NCBI GenBank assembly: GCA_038146985.1 | Contig: JAYQSQ010000014.1 | Location: 124,001 to 188,000, forward strand | Origin: JADHLJ01 sp038146985 | Lineage (GTDB): Bacteria; Pseudomonadota; Alphaproteobacteria; Thalassobaculales; Thalassobaculaceae | DNA length: 64,000 bases | Reading direction: 5' to 3' | Part shown: positions 8,825 to 16,998 of the stretch, piece after piece | Position numbering within the stretch: the first letter of the stretch is position 1 | Layout of the letters: each line of letters starts with the position of its first letter | Notes under the pieces: generated by a model | Seen by the model: only the letters and a program-made list of their open reading frames with translations | What the model was told of the DNA's origin: nothing | Database searches by the model: none | Position numbers and translations under genes: made by a program

Positions 8825-9537
8825 TCATCCGTTTTCCGCACGCTTGGCCGCATCCAGACCCATCTGCCAGAAACCGGACTCGAGCACGGTCGCGGCGCGA
8901 AATCCTTGGCGAGCGCGTTAAAACGCGCCTCGCCGCCACGGCTCGCGGAGAGACGGTCCAACTGGGCGATCGCGCCCGCGACGAGTTCCTGATACTCGGC
9001 CCCGGAATACATCTCGATCCAGGAGAGATAGGGATTGCCCTGGCGCCTGGTGGCCGGATCGTCGGCCAGCGTCTTGCCGATCACCCCATAGCCGACGGCG
9101 CAGGGCGACAAGGCGGTGTGCAGATCCAGGATGTCGCCGGCCATGCCGCGCTCCAGCACGAACCGCGTATAGGCCATGCAGGCGGGGTCTTCGGGCACCG
9201 CCGCCATGTCGGCCTCGCTCAGCCCCCAATCGGCGCAGTATTTGACATGCAGATCCATCTCCACATCGACGATCGCCGAAATCGCGCCGGCGGCGGCGCG
9301 CATGTCTTCCAGAGTCTCTGACTTGTAGACCGCAAGGCCGTAAGCCCGGGCAAAGTGGATCAGAAACAGATAGTCCTGTGCCAGGTAGTGCCGAAACGCC
9401 GCCTCGGGCAGCGTACCGTCGGCAAGGCCGCGCACGAAGGCATGGTTGGTGTAATCCGCCCATTCCTCGCCGCAGGCGGTGCACAGCCGGCCCATCAGGC
9501 TGCCGGCGGGGACCAGGGTGTTGGACGCATTGCTCAT
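8825..9537 (-). CDS. tenA: TenA-family thiaminase II / aminopyrimidine hydrolase, frameshifted near its end
   Basis: TenA proteins hydrolyse 4-amino-5-aminomethyl-pyrimidines in thiamine salvage. ATG 9537 begins MSNASNTLVPAGSLMGRLC. YTNHAFVRGLADGTL and FRHYLAQDYLFL are typical TenA helices, and ALSPCAVGYGVIG holds the active-site Cys. The frame shifts within 8891-8899: the family ending (E)SGFWQMGLDAAKRAENG with its stop at 8827-8825 is in the +1 frame. The actual frame instead reads PRPCSSPVSG and continues into mnmA, giving a 680-codon open frame. The lost segment contains the Glu equivalent to catalytic Glu205 of B. subtilis TenA (from memory of the family). It is either a real inactivating mutation or a sequencing error. 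Confidence 0.8.
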
Positions 9538-9541
9538 GGGC

Positions 9542-9865
9542 TCAGAAATTCTCTCCGGTGTCCGGCAGCCTCACCACCAGCCCGTCAAGGCCGGCGGAGA
9601 TGGTGATCTGGCAACCCAGCCTCGAGGTCTCGGTCAACCCGTAGGCGAGGTCCAGCATATCCTCCTCGTCGTCGGATGGCGGCTCCAGGCGATCATACCA
9701 CGGGTCTTGTACCACCACATGACAGGTCGCGCAGGCCATGTTGCCTTCGCAGGCACCTTCGATCTCGATGTCGTTAGCCCGGGAGATCTGCAGCAGGGTC
9801 CAGCCTTCCGGCGCATCGACCTCGCGCGCCGCGCCGTCCCGGCCGATAAAGGTCATGCGCGGCAT
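9542..9865 (-). CDS. fdx: 2Fe-2S ferredoxin, ISC/adrenodoxin type
   Basis: Small electron carrier of 107 residues. The cluster ligands are Cys39, Cys45, Cys48 and Cys85, with the adrenodoxin-type spacing CEGNMACATC and a late Cys in SRLGC. It lies between a cysteine desulfurase gene (24 nt upstream) and tenA (4 nt downstream), in one minus-strand operon. The likely role is to supply electrons for Fe-S assembly or sulfur transfer with the neighbouring desulfurase. No hscA/hscB/iscU genes are adjacent, so this is not a full isc operon. Confidence 0.92.
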   Translation of the reverse strand: MPRMTFIGRDGAAREVDAPEGWTLLQISRANDIEIEGACEGNMACATCHVVVQDPWYDRLEPPSDDEEDMLDLAYGLTETSRLGCQITISAGLDGLVVRLPDTGENF

Positions 9866-9888
9866 GCGCCCTCCGCTGTTGCCGGCTC

Positions 9889-10998
9889 CTAAACTTCCCG
9901 GCCGGCGCGCTTGTACAGCCTGAGCCAGGCATCGGCAAGCCGGTCCACATCCTCCTCGGTGCTGAGCCAGCCGAAGCTGACCCGGATCGTTTCGGCCGCC
10001 GCCTCGCCGCCCGGCTCCATCGCCTCCACGACGTGACTGCGCTTGACCTTACCGGAAGAGCAGGCGGAGCCGGCACTGACCGCGATGCCCTCGAGGTCCA
10101 GCGCCATGACCTGGGTCTCCGCCCTCACCCCCGGCAGGACGATCGACGATGTATTGGGCAAACGCGGCACATCCCGGCAAAGCACCCGGGCCAATGGCGC
10201 CGAGGCTAGCACGCGGGCTTCCAGACGGTCGCGGAGCTCGGCGATGCGCGTCGGAAGCGCGTCGCCTTCCAGTTCCACCAGGGCCCGCAGCGCGGCGGCA
10301 CCGAAGCCGATGATGCCGAGCAGGTTCTCGGTTCCCGACCGACGGCCGCGTTCCTGCCCGCCGCCGGCGATCTGCGGCTCGAGCGCGAGGCCGGCGCGGC
10401 ACACCAAGGCTCCGATCCCCGCTGGACCGCCGATCTTGTGCGCCGAGACCGACAAGAGGTCGATGCCGCTTTCTTGGAAATTGACCGGTACCTTGCCGAC
10501 GGCCTGAACCGCGTCCGAATGGACCAGAGCTCCGTGATGCCGTGCCAGAGCGACCACTTCGGCAAGTGGCTGAATCGCACCGGTTTCGTTATTGGCCCAC
10601 ATCACGGAGACGATTGCCGGCACGTCCGAGGCATCCAACAGCGCTTCCAGAGCCGTGAGGTCGATCAGACCATTGCTCCCAACCGGAATCCGTTCCGCGT
10701 CCGGCACCGCCGCCAGGACCGCTTCATGCTCGATCGCAGAGACCAGGACGCGTGTCCGGCCCGCGCCCCTGAGCGCCAGCAGGTCCGCCTCCGTGCCGCC
10801 GCTGGTAAAGGTAACGGTCTCCGGTTCGGCACCGAGCAGTTTCGCTACGCGCCGGCGGCCCTCCTCCAAGGCCGCCCGGGCGCGCCGGCCGGGGCCATGC
10901 ACCGAGGACGGATTGCCCGGATCGGCCATCGCTTCCATCATCGCCGCCCGAGCCTCCGGTCGGAGCGGGGCCGTGGCGTTGTAATCGGCGTAGATCAT
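9889..10998 (-). CDS. Cysteine desulfurase (NifS/IscS-type, PLP-dependent)
   Basis: Class V aminotransferase of 369 residues that converts cysteine to alanine and an enzyme persulfide. The start MIYADYNATAPLRPEA is diagnostic (usual YLDNNATTP; here the variant DYNATA). The PLP lysine is in SVSAHKIGGPAG and the sulfur-accepting Cys in SAGSACSSGKVKRSHV. It is the first gene of an operon with fdx, tenA and mnmA, so the obvious sulfur acceptor is MnmA for tRNA 2-thiouridine. It might also supply Fe-S clusters. IscS and NifS subtypes cannot be separated here. Confidence 0.92.
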   Translation of the reverse strand: MIYADYNATAPLRPEARAAMMEAMADPGNPSSVHGPGRRARAALEEGRRRVAKLLGAEPETVTFTSGGTEADLLALRGAGRTRVLVSAIEHEAVLAAVPDAERIPVGSNGLIDLTALEALLDASDVPAIVSVMWANNETGAIQPLAEVVALARHHGALVHSDAVQAVGKVPVNFQESGIDLLSVSAHKIGGPAGIGALVCRAGLALEPQIAGGGQERGRRSGTENLLGIIGFGAAALRALVELEGDALPTRIAELRDRLEARVLASAPLARVLCRDVPRLPNTSSIVLPGVRAETQVMALDLEGIAVSAGSACSSGKVKRSHVVEAMEPGGEAAAETIRVSFGWLSTEEDVDRLADAWLRLYKRAGREV

Positions 10999-11242
10999 CG
11001 CCGAAAGATACCCTATTCGGCGATGAAGGCCAGACCGGCGCCCTGATCACGACCGGCTGATAAGTCGCGCCGCAATCCACCGTTTATGGGTTCGCGCGCG
11101 CTGAAAGCTTGAAAAACCCACCGACAACTAGATATAGACCATCCGATTGGTGGCGAAGCCGCCTTCCAGACGGAAGGCGGTCCTGGCGATGACACCCGCC
11201 GCCAGGCGATCGGCGCTCCTGTCTTGGAAGGATACGGTCCCC

Positions 11243-11911
11243 ATGCCCGAAGTGATCATCAATGGCCCCGAGGGTCGCCTCGAAGGCCGGTACATGCATG
11301 GCAAATCGGATGCGGCGCCATTGGCGCTGATGCTGCATCCGCATCCCGAGCATGGCGGAACGATGAACAACAAGGTCGTCTACTCGCTCTATCAGAGCTT
11401 CGTTGCGCGCGGCTTCTCGACCCTTCGCTTCAATTTCCGCGGCGTCGGCCGCTCGCAAGGTGTTTATGACCGAGGCGAAGGCGAACTCAGCGACGCTGCT
11501 TCGGCCCTGGACTGGCTGCAAGCCTATAACCCGAATGCGCCCTTCTGCTGGATCGGCGGATTTTCCTTCGGCGCCTGGATCGGCATGCAGCTGCTGATGC
11601 GGCGGCCGGAGATCACCGGCTTCCTGTCCGTTGCACCGCCGGCTAACGCGTTCGATTTTTCCTTCCTCGCCCCCTGCCCGGCCTCGGGTCTGATGGTCCA
11701 AGGTGATGCCGACCAGCTGGTGCCGCCGGACTCGGTCAAGAAGCTGGTCGAGAAGCTGTCGGCGCAGAAAGGCATCGTGATCGACTACACGCTGATCCCC
11801 GGCGCCAATCACTTCTTTACCGGCCATATCGACTCCATGGTGAAGGTGGTCGACGACTATCTGGACAAGAACCTGCCCGAGGGCTTCGCGAGGCCCGGAG
11901 AAAAGGAATAG
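11243..11911 (+). CDS. Alpha/beta hydrolase, COG2945-like
   Basis: Protein of 222 residues starting at ATG 11243, which has GGAAGGA about 10 nt upstream. An upstream in-frame start at 11147 lacks a ribosome site. The fold is shown by LMLHPHPEHGGTM near the N-terminus, the nucleophile elbow GGFSFGAWIG (Ser nucleophile), the Asp region VQGDADQLVPPDSV and the catalytic His in IPGANHFFTGH. The family includes predicted serine esterases of unknown substrate. It stands alone, divergent from the cysteine-desulfurase operon. Confidence 0.88.
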   Translation: MPEVIINGPEGRLEGRYMHGKSDAAPLALMLHPHPEHGGTMNNKVVYSLYQSFVARGFSTLRFNFRGVGRSQGVYDRGEGELSDAASALDWLQAYNPNAPFCWIGGFSFGAWIGMQLLMRRPEITGFLSVAPPANAFDFSFLAPCPASGLMVQGDADQLVPPDSVKKLVEKLSAQKGIVIDYTLIPGANHFFTGHIDSMVKVVDDYLDKNLPEGFARPGEKE

Positions 11912-12115
11912 TCGGGAGCGCCCCTTCCAATGCGTGCCGGCGGTCGGATTGCGCCGTGTACTGGTCGCGGACATTCTCCTTGATATGTGTCATGATCGCC
12001 GCGGAGGCTGTCCGATTTGATGGCAGCGTCACGCGTGATCACGCCCTGTTGATTTGTCCGTGACGCAAAAACACCCAACTTCCGATAAGGGGATCGGGAA
12101 GAACGGAGGTTTCGG

Positions 12116-13111
12116 ATGCTGATCAAGAGGAAGCGCGGCTGGGAGCTGCCGGAACGCGAAGCGACGCCGGAATCGACGTATCTGAACCGGCGCTCACTGG
12201 TGAAAGCACTGGCGGCCGGTCCGCTTCTCGCGGTCGGCGGTGGTCTCGCGGGCTGCTGGGACGAGGCGACGGCGTCCAACCCGACCCAGATCGTCGATCT
12301 GCCGAAGGACCCGACGGCGGACCTCTATCCTGTCAAGCGCAACCTCCGCTACAAGGTGGAACGGCAGATCACGGATGAGTCGGATTCCACCACCTATAAC
12401 AACTTCTACGAGTTCGGCTCTCACAAGAGCATTGCGGTTGCGGCGCAGGCGCTGAAGATCAGGCCCTGGACCGTGACGTTCGATGGGATGGTCGAGAAGC
12501 CTCTGACGATCGGGATCGATGACCTGATCCGCCAGATGCCGCTGGAGGAGCGGGTTTACCGCCACCGCTGTGTCGAGGCCTGGTCGATGGTGGTTCCCTG
12601 GAGCGGCTTCCCGATGGCCAAGCTGGTGGAGCTCGCCAAACCGCTTTCCTCGGCGAAATACGTGAAGATGCAAACCTTCCAGGACCCGGAAACCGCTCCC
12701 GGGCAGAAGCAGCATTGGTATCCCTGGCCCTATGTGGAGGGCCTGACCATCGCCGAGGCGACGCACGAGCTCACCTTCATGGTGACCGGCGCCTATGGCA
12801 AGCCGGTGCCGCGTCAGATGGGTGCGCCGTTGCGCCTGGCGGTGCCGTGGAAATACGGCTTCAAGCACATCAAGTCGATCGTGCGTTTCACCTTCACCGA
12901 CAAGCGTCCGGTTTCGTTCTGGCAGGAGATCCAGGGTTCGGAATACGGCTTCTGGGCGAATGTGAACCCCGAAGTCGACCACCCGCGCTGGAGCCAGGCA
13001 ACCGAACGCACCCTTAGCGGCCCCCGCGTGCCGACATTGCTTTACAACGGCTACGGCGAGTATGTCGCGGATCTGTACAAGGACATGAAGGGCGAGCGCC
13101 TGTTCATGTAA
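12116..13111 (+). CDS. msrP: Protein-methionine-sulfoxide reductase catalytic subunit MsrP
   Basis: Periplasmic molybdopterin enzyme that repairs methionine sulfoxide in exported proteins. It has 331 residues. A Tat-type leader has the twin Arg at 25-26 (NRRSLVKALAAGPLLAVGGG). The Mo ligand is Cys152 in YRHRCVEAWSMVVPW, and FGFKH-type C-terminal motifs are present as YGFKHIKSIVRFTFTDKRP. The start ATG 12116 has GGAGG at 12105-12109. The haem membrane partner MsrQ is usually next to it; none is found here, so the electron donor gene must lie elsewhere. Confidence 0.93.
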   Translation: MLIKRKRGWELPEREATPESTYLNRRSLVKALAAGPLLAVGGGLAGCWDEATASNPTQIVDLPKDPTADLYPVKRNLRYKVERQITDESDSTTYNNFYEFGSHKSIAVAAQALKIRPWTVTFDGMVEKPLTIGIDDLIRQMPLEERVYRHRCVEAWSMVVPWSGFPMAKLVELAKPLSSAKYVKMQTFQDPETAPGQKQHWYPWPYVEGLTIAEATHELTFMVTGAYGKPVPRQMGAPLRLAVPWKYGFKHIKSIVRFTFTDKRPVSFWQEIQGSEYGFWANVNPEVDHPRWSQATERTLSGPRVPTLLYNGYGEYVADLYKDMKGERLFM

Positions 13112-13140
13112 GCCCTGGGGGCATCTTCTTCTTGTCTGAG

Positions 13141-13248
13141 TCCCTGGCGAAAGCCAGGGCCCGTTCGGCCGACCTGCCGGGATTTTGTGGCCAAAGACTT
13201 ATCGAGCTGACCGAGAGGCGGAATGGGCCCTGGATCAAGTCCAGGGAT
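13141..13248. repeat. Intergenic palindromic repeat pair (CCCTGG...CCAGGG family)
   Basis: CCCTGGCGAAAGCCAGGG at 13142-13159 is a hairpin, followed at 13226-13248 by a related one, GGGCCCTGGATCAAGTCCAGGG. The same core recurs near 18641 and 39930. It fills the gap between msrP and the next gene and could end msrP transcription. Confidence 0.7.
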
Positions 13249-13284
13249 TCGAGTTGAATGGGATTCGCACTCGGCGGGAGCGAG

Positions 13285-14142
13285 ATGATGATCTTGATTG
13301 GTGACACCTTCATCCGTCATGTCCGCGCTATCATCATATCAATTCTTAGCCTCACCTTCCTTCCCTTTGTGGCGACGGCGGAAGACCGCCTGCCGATCTT
13401 CGACTGTCATCTGCACTACAGCGACGATGCCTGGTCGAGTTATCCCAGCGATGACGTCATCGTGCGGATCCGCGCCGCCGGCGTGATCGGGATCCTCGCG
13501 TCCAGCTCTCCGGATGACGGCACGGTCAAACTTCTGGAAGCCGCCCCCGATCTCGTCGTGCCCGAACTGAGGCCCTACCGAAACGCCGTTTCCTCGGCGA
13601 CTTGGCACGACGACGCGGGCACACCGGCATACCTTCGCGAGCGGCTTGGCCAGCGGCGCTATGTCGGGATCGGGGAGTTTCATCTTCATGCCACGGCGGA
13701 CGCGAGGACGACGACGGTCCGTGACGCCGTCGCCCTGGCGGTAGAGCGCGATATTCATCTCCACGTCCATGCCGACGCGCCGGCGATCCTCGCGTTTTTG
13801 GAGATCAATCCCAAGGTGCGTATTCTCTGGGCCCATGCCGGCATGGTCACGCCGACGGACCAGATCCGCGCGGTGATGGCGGCACAGCCCAACGTCTCCG
13901 CAGAACTGTCGTTCCGTGAAGGACAGATCCTCGGCCCGGATGGGCTCGATCCCGCCTGGAAGCAACTGTTTCTGGATTTCCCCGACCGTTTCGTCGTCGG
14001 CTCCGATACCTGGACATCGGGTCGCTGGCCCATCTACGGCCAGATCATCGACGAGCACCGCGCTTATCTCAACAAACTGCCGCGCGGCCTTGCCGAAAAG
14101 ATCGCCTACCGGAACGCCGAGCGGATGTTCCGAGGGCAATAG
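13285..14142 (+). CDS. Exported amidohydrolase-family protein (TIM-barrel metal hydrolase)
   Basis: About 285 residues from ATG 13285, which has GGCGGGAG 4 nt upstream; a start at 13258 is also open. The N-terminus HVRAIIISILSLTFLPFVATAED is a signal peptide, so it acts in the periplasm. The first metal motif is FDCHLHYSDD. Later metal-site candidates are IGEFHLHATAD, DIHLHVHAD, ILWAHAGMV and VVGSDTWTSGRWP. This matches the amidohydrolase_2 superfamily (dicarboxylate lactonase and decarboxylase relatives). The substrate is unknown. It sits alone after an intergenic palindrome. Confidence 0.8.
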   Translation: MMILIGDTFIRHVRAIIISILSLTFLPFVATAEDRLPIFDCHLHYSDDAWSSYPSDDVIVRIRAAGVIGILASSSPDDGTVKLLEAAPDLVVPELRPYRNAVSSATWHDDAGTPAYLRERLGQRRYVGIGEFHLHATADARTTTVRDAVALAVERDIHLHVHADAPAILAFLEINPKVRILWAHAGMVTPTDQIRAVMAAQPNVSAELSFREGQILGPDGLDPAWKQLFLDFPDRFVVGSDTWTSGRWPIYGQIIDEHRAYLNKLPRGLAEKIAYRNAERMFRGQ

Positions 14143-14177
14143 AAACGCGCCGCGCCGGGCGGTTTCCCCTTGACCTT

Positions 14178-14981
14178 TTAGCCGGGACGCTGCGTCACGC
14201 GGCCCGCCGTCATGCCGCCGTCGATGACCAGTTCGCTGCCGGTCATGTGCCGCGAGGAGTCGGAGGCGAGAAAGACGATGCCGTCGGCAACGTCGCTCGC
14301 CTGACCGGGCTGTCCCATCGGCACCGCCGCCATCGCCAGAACCTTCGGGTCGATGGAGTTCGCGTTTCCCGGCAGACCGCCATGCGGGATCTTGTTCCAG
14401 ATATCGGTCTCGATGATGCCGGGATGCACGGAATTCACCCGGATCCTGTAACCCTCGCGGGCGCATTCCAGCGCCATCGACTTGGAGAACAGGCGCACCG
14501 CCCCCTTGGTCGCGGAATAGCCGGCAAGACCCGCCGCTCCGTTAATCCCCGCAACCGACGAAATCAGGATGATCGACCCGCCGCCGCTTTTGTTCATGGC
14601 CGGGATTGCGTGTTTCACGCTCAGGAACACGCCGTCGATATTGACCGCCGTTTGCCGGCGCCAGTCCGCGAGGCTCATCTCCAGCAACGGCGCCATGATG
14701 CCGATCCCGGCATTGGCAACCATGACATGTAAGCCGCCCCACTCGCCGAGCGCGGCCTCAATGATTTCGGGCCAACGCCCCTCGTCCGTCACATCCTGAT
14801 GCAGAAACCGTGCTGTGCCGCCCGCCGCCGTCACGCTGGCCGCCGTGGCTTGTCCCCCGGCATCATCCACATCAGTGACCAGAACCTTCGCGCCCGCGCT
14901 CGCGAGTGCAAGCACCGTCGCCCGTCCAATCCCCGATCCGCCGCCGGTGACAATCGCCACCTTGCCGTCTAGCTGCCCCAC
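14178..14981 (-). CDS. SDR-family NAD(P)-dependent oxidoreductase
   Basis: Classical short-chain dehydrogenase of 267 residues. The cofactor motif is TGGGSGIGRAT near residue 12, NAGIGIM follows strand 4, and the catalytic Ser and YSATK lie in LISSVAGINGAAGLAGYSATK order. The start is GTG at 14981, supported by AGGGAGA 5-6 nt upstream. It is the last gene of a minus-strand set with a TauD-like dioxygenase and a bicupin, suggesting oxidation of an alcohol made or used in that pathway. Substrate unknown. Confidence 0.9.
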   Translation of the reverse strand: MGQLDGKVAIVTGGGSGIGRATVLALASAGAKVLVTDVDDAGGQATAASVTAAGGTARFLHQDVTDEGRWPEIIEAALGEWGGLHVMVANAGIGIMAPLLEMSLADWRRQTAVNIDGVFLSVKHAIPAMNKSGGGSIILISSVAGINGAAGLAGYSATKGAVRLFSKSMALECAREGYRIRVNSVHPGIIETDIWNKIPHGGLPGNANSIDPKVLAMAAVPMGQPGQASDVADGIVFLASDSSRHMTGSELVIDGGMTAGRVTQRPG

Positions 14982-15009
14982 GCTTTCTCCCTTTCAGCAC
15001 AAATGCCGC

Positions 15010-15903
15010 CTAGGCAGCGATCACCGGCCCCTCGCCGACGATGGTGGTGCGGTGCATAACCCGGCGCTCGGTCGGGTCATGGGGGGTGACGATGTGCATG
15101 GTGCAGCGGTTGTCCCACATGACGATGTCGTCGGTTTCCCACTTGTGTTTGTAGACAAAGCGGTCCTGGCCGGCGAATTCGGCAAGTCCCTGGATGAAGG
15201 CCGTCGCCTCGGCCTCTTCCATGCCCTCGATATGGTCGTTGTAGATCGGGCTGATATAGAGCGCCTTCCGGCCGGTCACCGGGTGCTTGCGAACCATCGG
15301 CTGCCAGACCGGCGGCAGGATCGAGCCATTCTGTTCCGACTGTTTCTTGGCGCCGGAGATACGGCTCAGCTTATCGAAGTCATGCAGCGCCTTGCGGCCC
15401 TCGATCTTGGCTTTCCACTCCGCCGGTAGCGCGTCGTAGACCGCGTACATGTTGGTGAAGCAGGTCAGCCCGCCGGTACGGCTGACCTCGACGCCGTGCA
15501 GCAGCGAGCCCATGGCCGGGATTTCGCGATAGCTTGAATCCGTGTGCCATTTCTTGGCGCTGGAAAGCTGCTGCTGAACCGGGTCGGACGGCGGCACCAG
15601 ATTGCCATCCTCGTCGGTATTCGCGACCCGGAAGATCTCTTTCACGAATTTCGACTTGATGATGTTCTGGTGGAAGATCTCCGGCTCGCCGAAATAGCGG
15701 GTGACGGCGACGTGCCGCTCGTCGCTGATCGCCTGGCCAGGGAAGACCAGCACCAGATATTTCATCCAGGCGTCATGGATATCCGCCACCGTGTCGGGCG
15801 AGAGATCCTTGGAGAAATCGACCCCTGTGATCTCGGCGCCAATAACGGGGTGCACAGGCCGGATACCCAGGCCGGTTTTGGATTCATCGGTTGCGAGTGC
15901 CAT
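15010..15903 (-). CDS. TauD/TfdA-family Fe(II)/2-oxoglutarate dioxygenase
   Basis: Protein of 297 residues; ATG 15903 is preceded by GGAGG. The iron ligands of the facial triad are His120 and Asp122 in KWHTDSSYRE and a distal His in MWDNRCTMH. The 2-oxoglutarate Arg is probably in TERRVMHRT. The family hydroxylates or cleaves C-S, C-O or C-N bonds of small acids such as taurine and 2,4-D. It lies between the bicupin (12 nt) and the SDR genes. No taurine or sulfonate transporter is adjacent, so taurine is not especially favoured. Confidence 0.9.
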   Translation of the reverse strand: MALATDESKTGLGIRPVHPVIGAEITGVDFSKDLSPDTVADIHDAWMKYLVLVFPGQAISDERHVAVTRYFGEPEIFHQNIIKSKFVKEIFRVANTDEDGNLVPPSDPVQQQLSSAKKWHTDSSYREIPAMGSLLHGVEVSRTGGLTCFTNMYAVYDALPAEWKAKIEGRKALHDFDKLSRISGAKKQSEQNGSILPPVWQPMVRKHPVTGRKALYISPIYNDHIEGMEEAEATAFIQGLAEFAGQDRFVYKHKWETDDIVMWDNRCTMHIVTPHDPTERRVMHRTTIVGEGPVIAA

Positions 15904-15915
15904 CTGTTACCTCCA

Positions 15916-16875
15916 CTAGGCCGTCGGATGGTCGGCGAATTCGAAGCCCATGGCGCGGGCATGATAGTAAATGCCGCCGTCCTGGATGATCAGGAACTTG
16001 GCCTGCTTGGTCCCGCCGTTGTGGTGCGAGTGGACCGAAACGCCCGGCGTGATCGTCGTCGCCCAAGGCGCCCAGTCCTTGCGGACCCCGTCGATCAGCG
16101 AGAAGCAGTCCTCGCCCTGAATGACCAGGGAAACCGCGACGGAATTGTGCCGGTGCGGCGGCTGCACGAAGCCCGGCGGCAGGGTGTTCATGGCCACGGT
16201 CAGGGTCGGCAGCACGTTACGGCTGGCCTCCTGCTTGGCCGAGGACAGCACCAGGGCCGAGCCAGGAATGTCGGAATCGCGCCCGACTTCGTAGATCAGC
16301 TCGATCTGCCGGTCCATTTCCGCCGCTGTGTAATGGACGGTATCGGTGGGCGCGTTGCCGGGCGCGGGGGCCTGCAGATGCTCGAAGGCAAGCTGCGGCT
16401 CGTTGGTGACGACCCAGAGGACCGCATCGGTGTCTCCGGCGGTATGCACCTGGCTCTCATCACCGGGGGTGACGAAGATATCTCCCGGGCCCCATTTGAT
16501 GGTCTCCTTACCGGAAACCGTTACGCCGGTGCCTTCGATCACATAATGAACGGTCCCGCTGGCGACGAAATCGGCGGCAAGCTCCTCACCCGCCCGGATT
16601 CGCGCGTAATAGGCCATCACCAGGGGTGAGGTCGCCGGGAAAGCGCATCCCATCTCCTCGGCGGAGTCGCAGGGGATCAGCCCGGTCGGCGTCGCCGGGT
16701 CCAACGCCCGGTTCGGCTCGTCGGTGAAGACCGCGTTCGGCACTGGAGGCAGGATGACGTTGAACGCGTTGCCGGTGTTGAAATACCGGGCGCGCGCCTC
16801 GGCGGGACTGCCCGGATTGGCGGCGGTCTGCGGCGGCAGATCGGCGATGGAATGGGGACGGGCGCTATCGGGCAA
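15916..16875 (-). CDS. Bicupin protein, gentisate 1,2-dioxygenase-like
   Basis: Chosen start is TTG at 16875, read as LPDSARPHSIADLPPQTAA, because GGAGG lies 5 nt upstream. The frame stays open much further up without a plausible start. The product is 319 residues. Two cupin barrels are visible: GTVHYVIEGTGVTVSG with GPGDIFVTPGD, and PPHRHNSVAVSLVIQGE with VHSHHNGG. This layout is that of gentisate/1-hydroxy-2-naphthoate-type ring-cleaving dioxygenases, which bind Fe(II) through His residues. It is first in the operon with TauD and SDR. The substrate is uncertain. Confidence 0.8.
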   Translation of the reverse strand: MPDSARPHSIADLPPQTAANPGSPAEARARYFNTGNAFNVILPPVPNAVFTDEPNRALDPATPTGLIPCDSAEEMGCAFPATSPLVMAYYARIRAGEELAADFVASGTVHYVIEGTGVTVSGKETIKWGPGDIFVTPGDESQVHTAGDTDAVLWVVTNEPQLAFEHLQAPAPGNAPTDTVHYTAAEMDRQIELIYEVGRDSDIPGSALVLSSAKQEASRNVLPTLTVAMNTLPPGFVQPPHRHNSVAVSLVIQGEDCFSLIDGVRKDWAPWATTITPGVSVHSHHNGGTKQAKFLIIQDGGIYYHARAMGFEFADHPTA

Positions 16876-16998
16876 TGGTGCCTCCGAAAATCCGTGTATC
16901 TCCAGGAAGTCTAACGATTTCGAGCGGATTTCGCACCCCGGATGTCGATCACGGGTGTGGTTGGTGCGGGAGCGCTTTCCCGTGGCATAGTCCGCCTG

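Noticed and set aside
7495..9537. A genuine TenA-MnmA fusion protein of 680 residues
   Set aside because: Each protein has its own start and stop; the fusion arises only because the tenA ending is shifted by one base, leaving a non-family junction (PRPCSSPVSGRW).
15010..15903. PhnY partner for the PhnZ-like enzyme
   Set aside because: This dioxygenase is TauD/TfdA-type, 23 kb away in a different operon; nothing links it to phosphonates.
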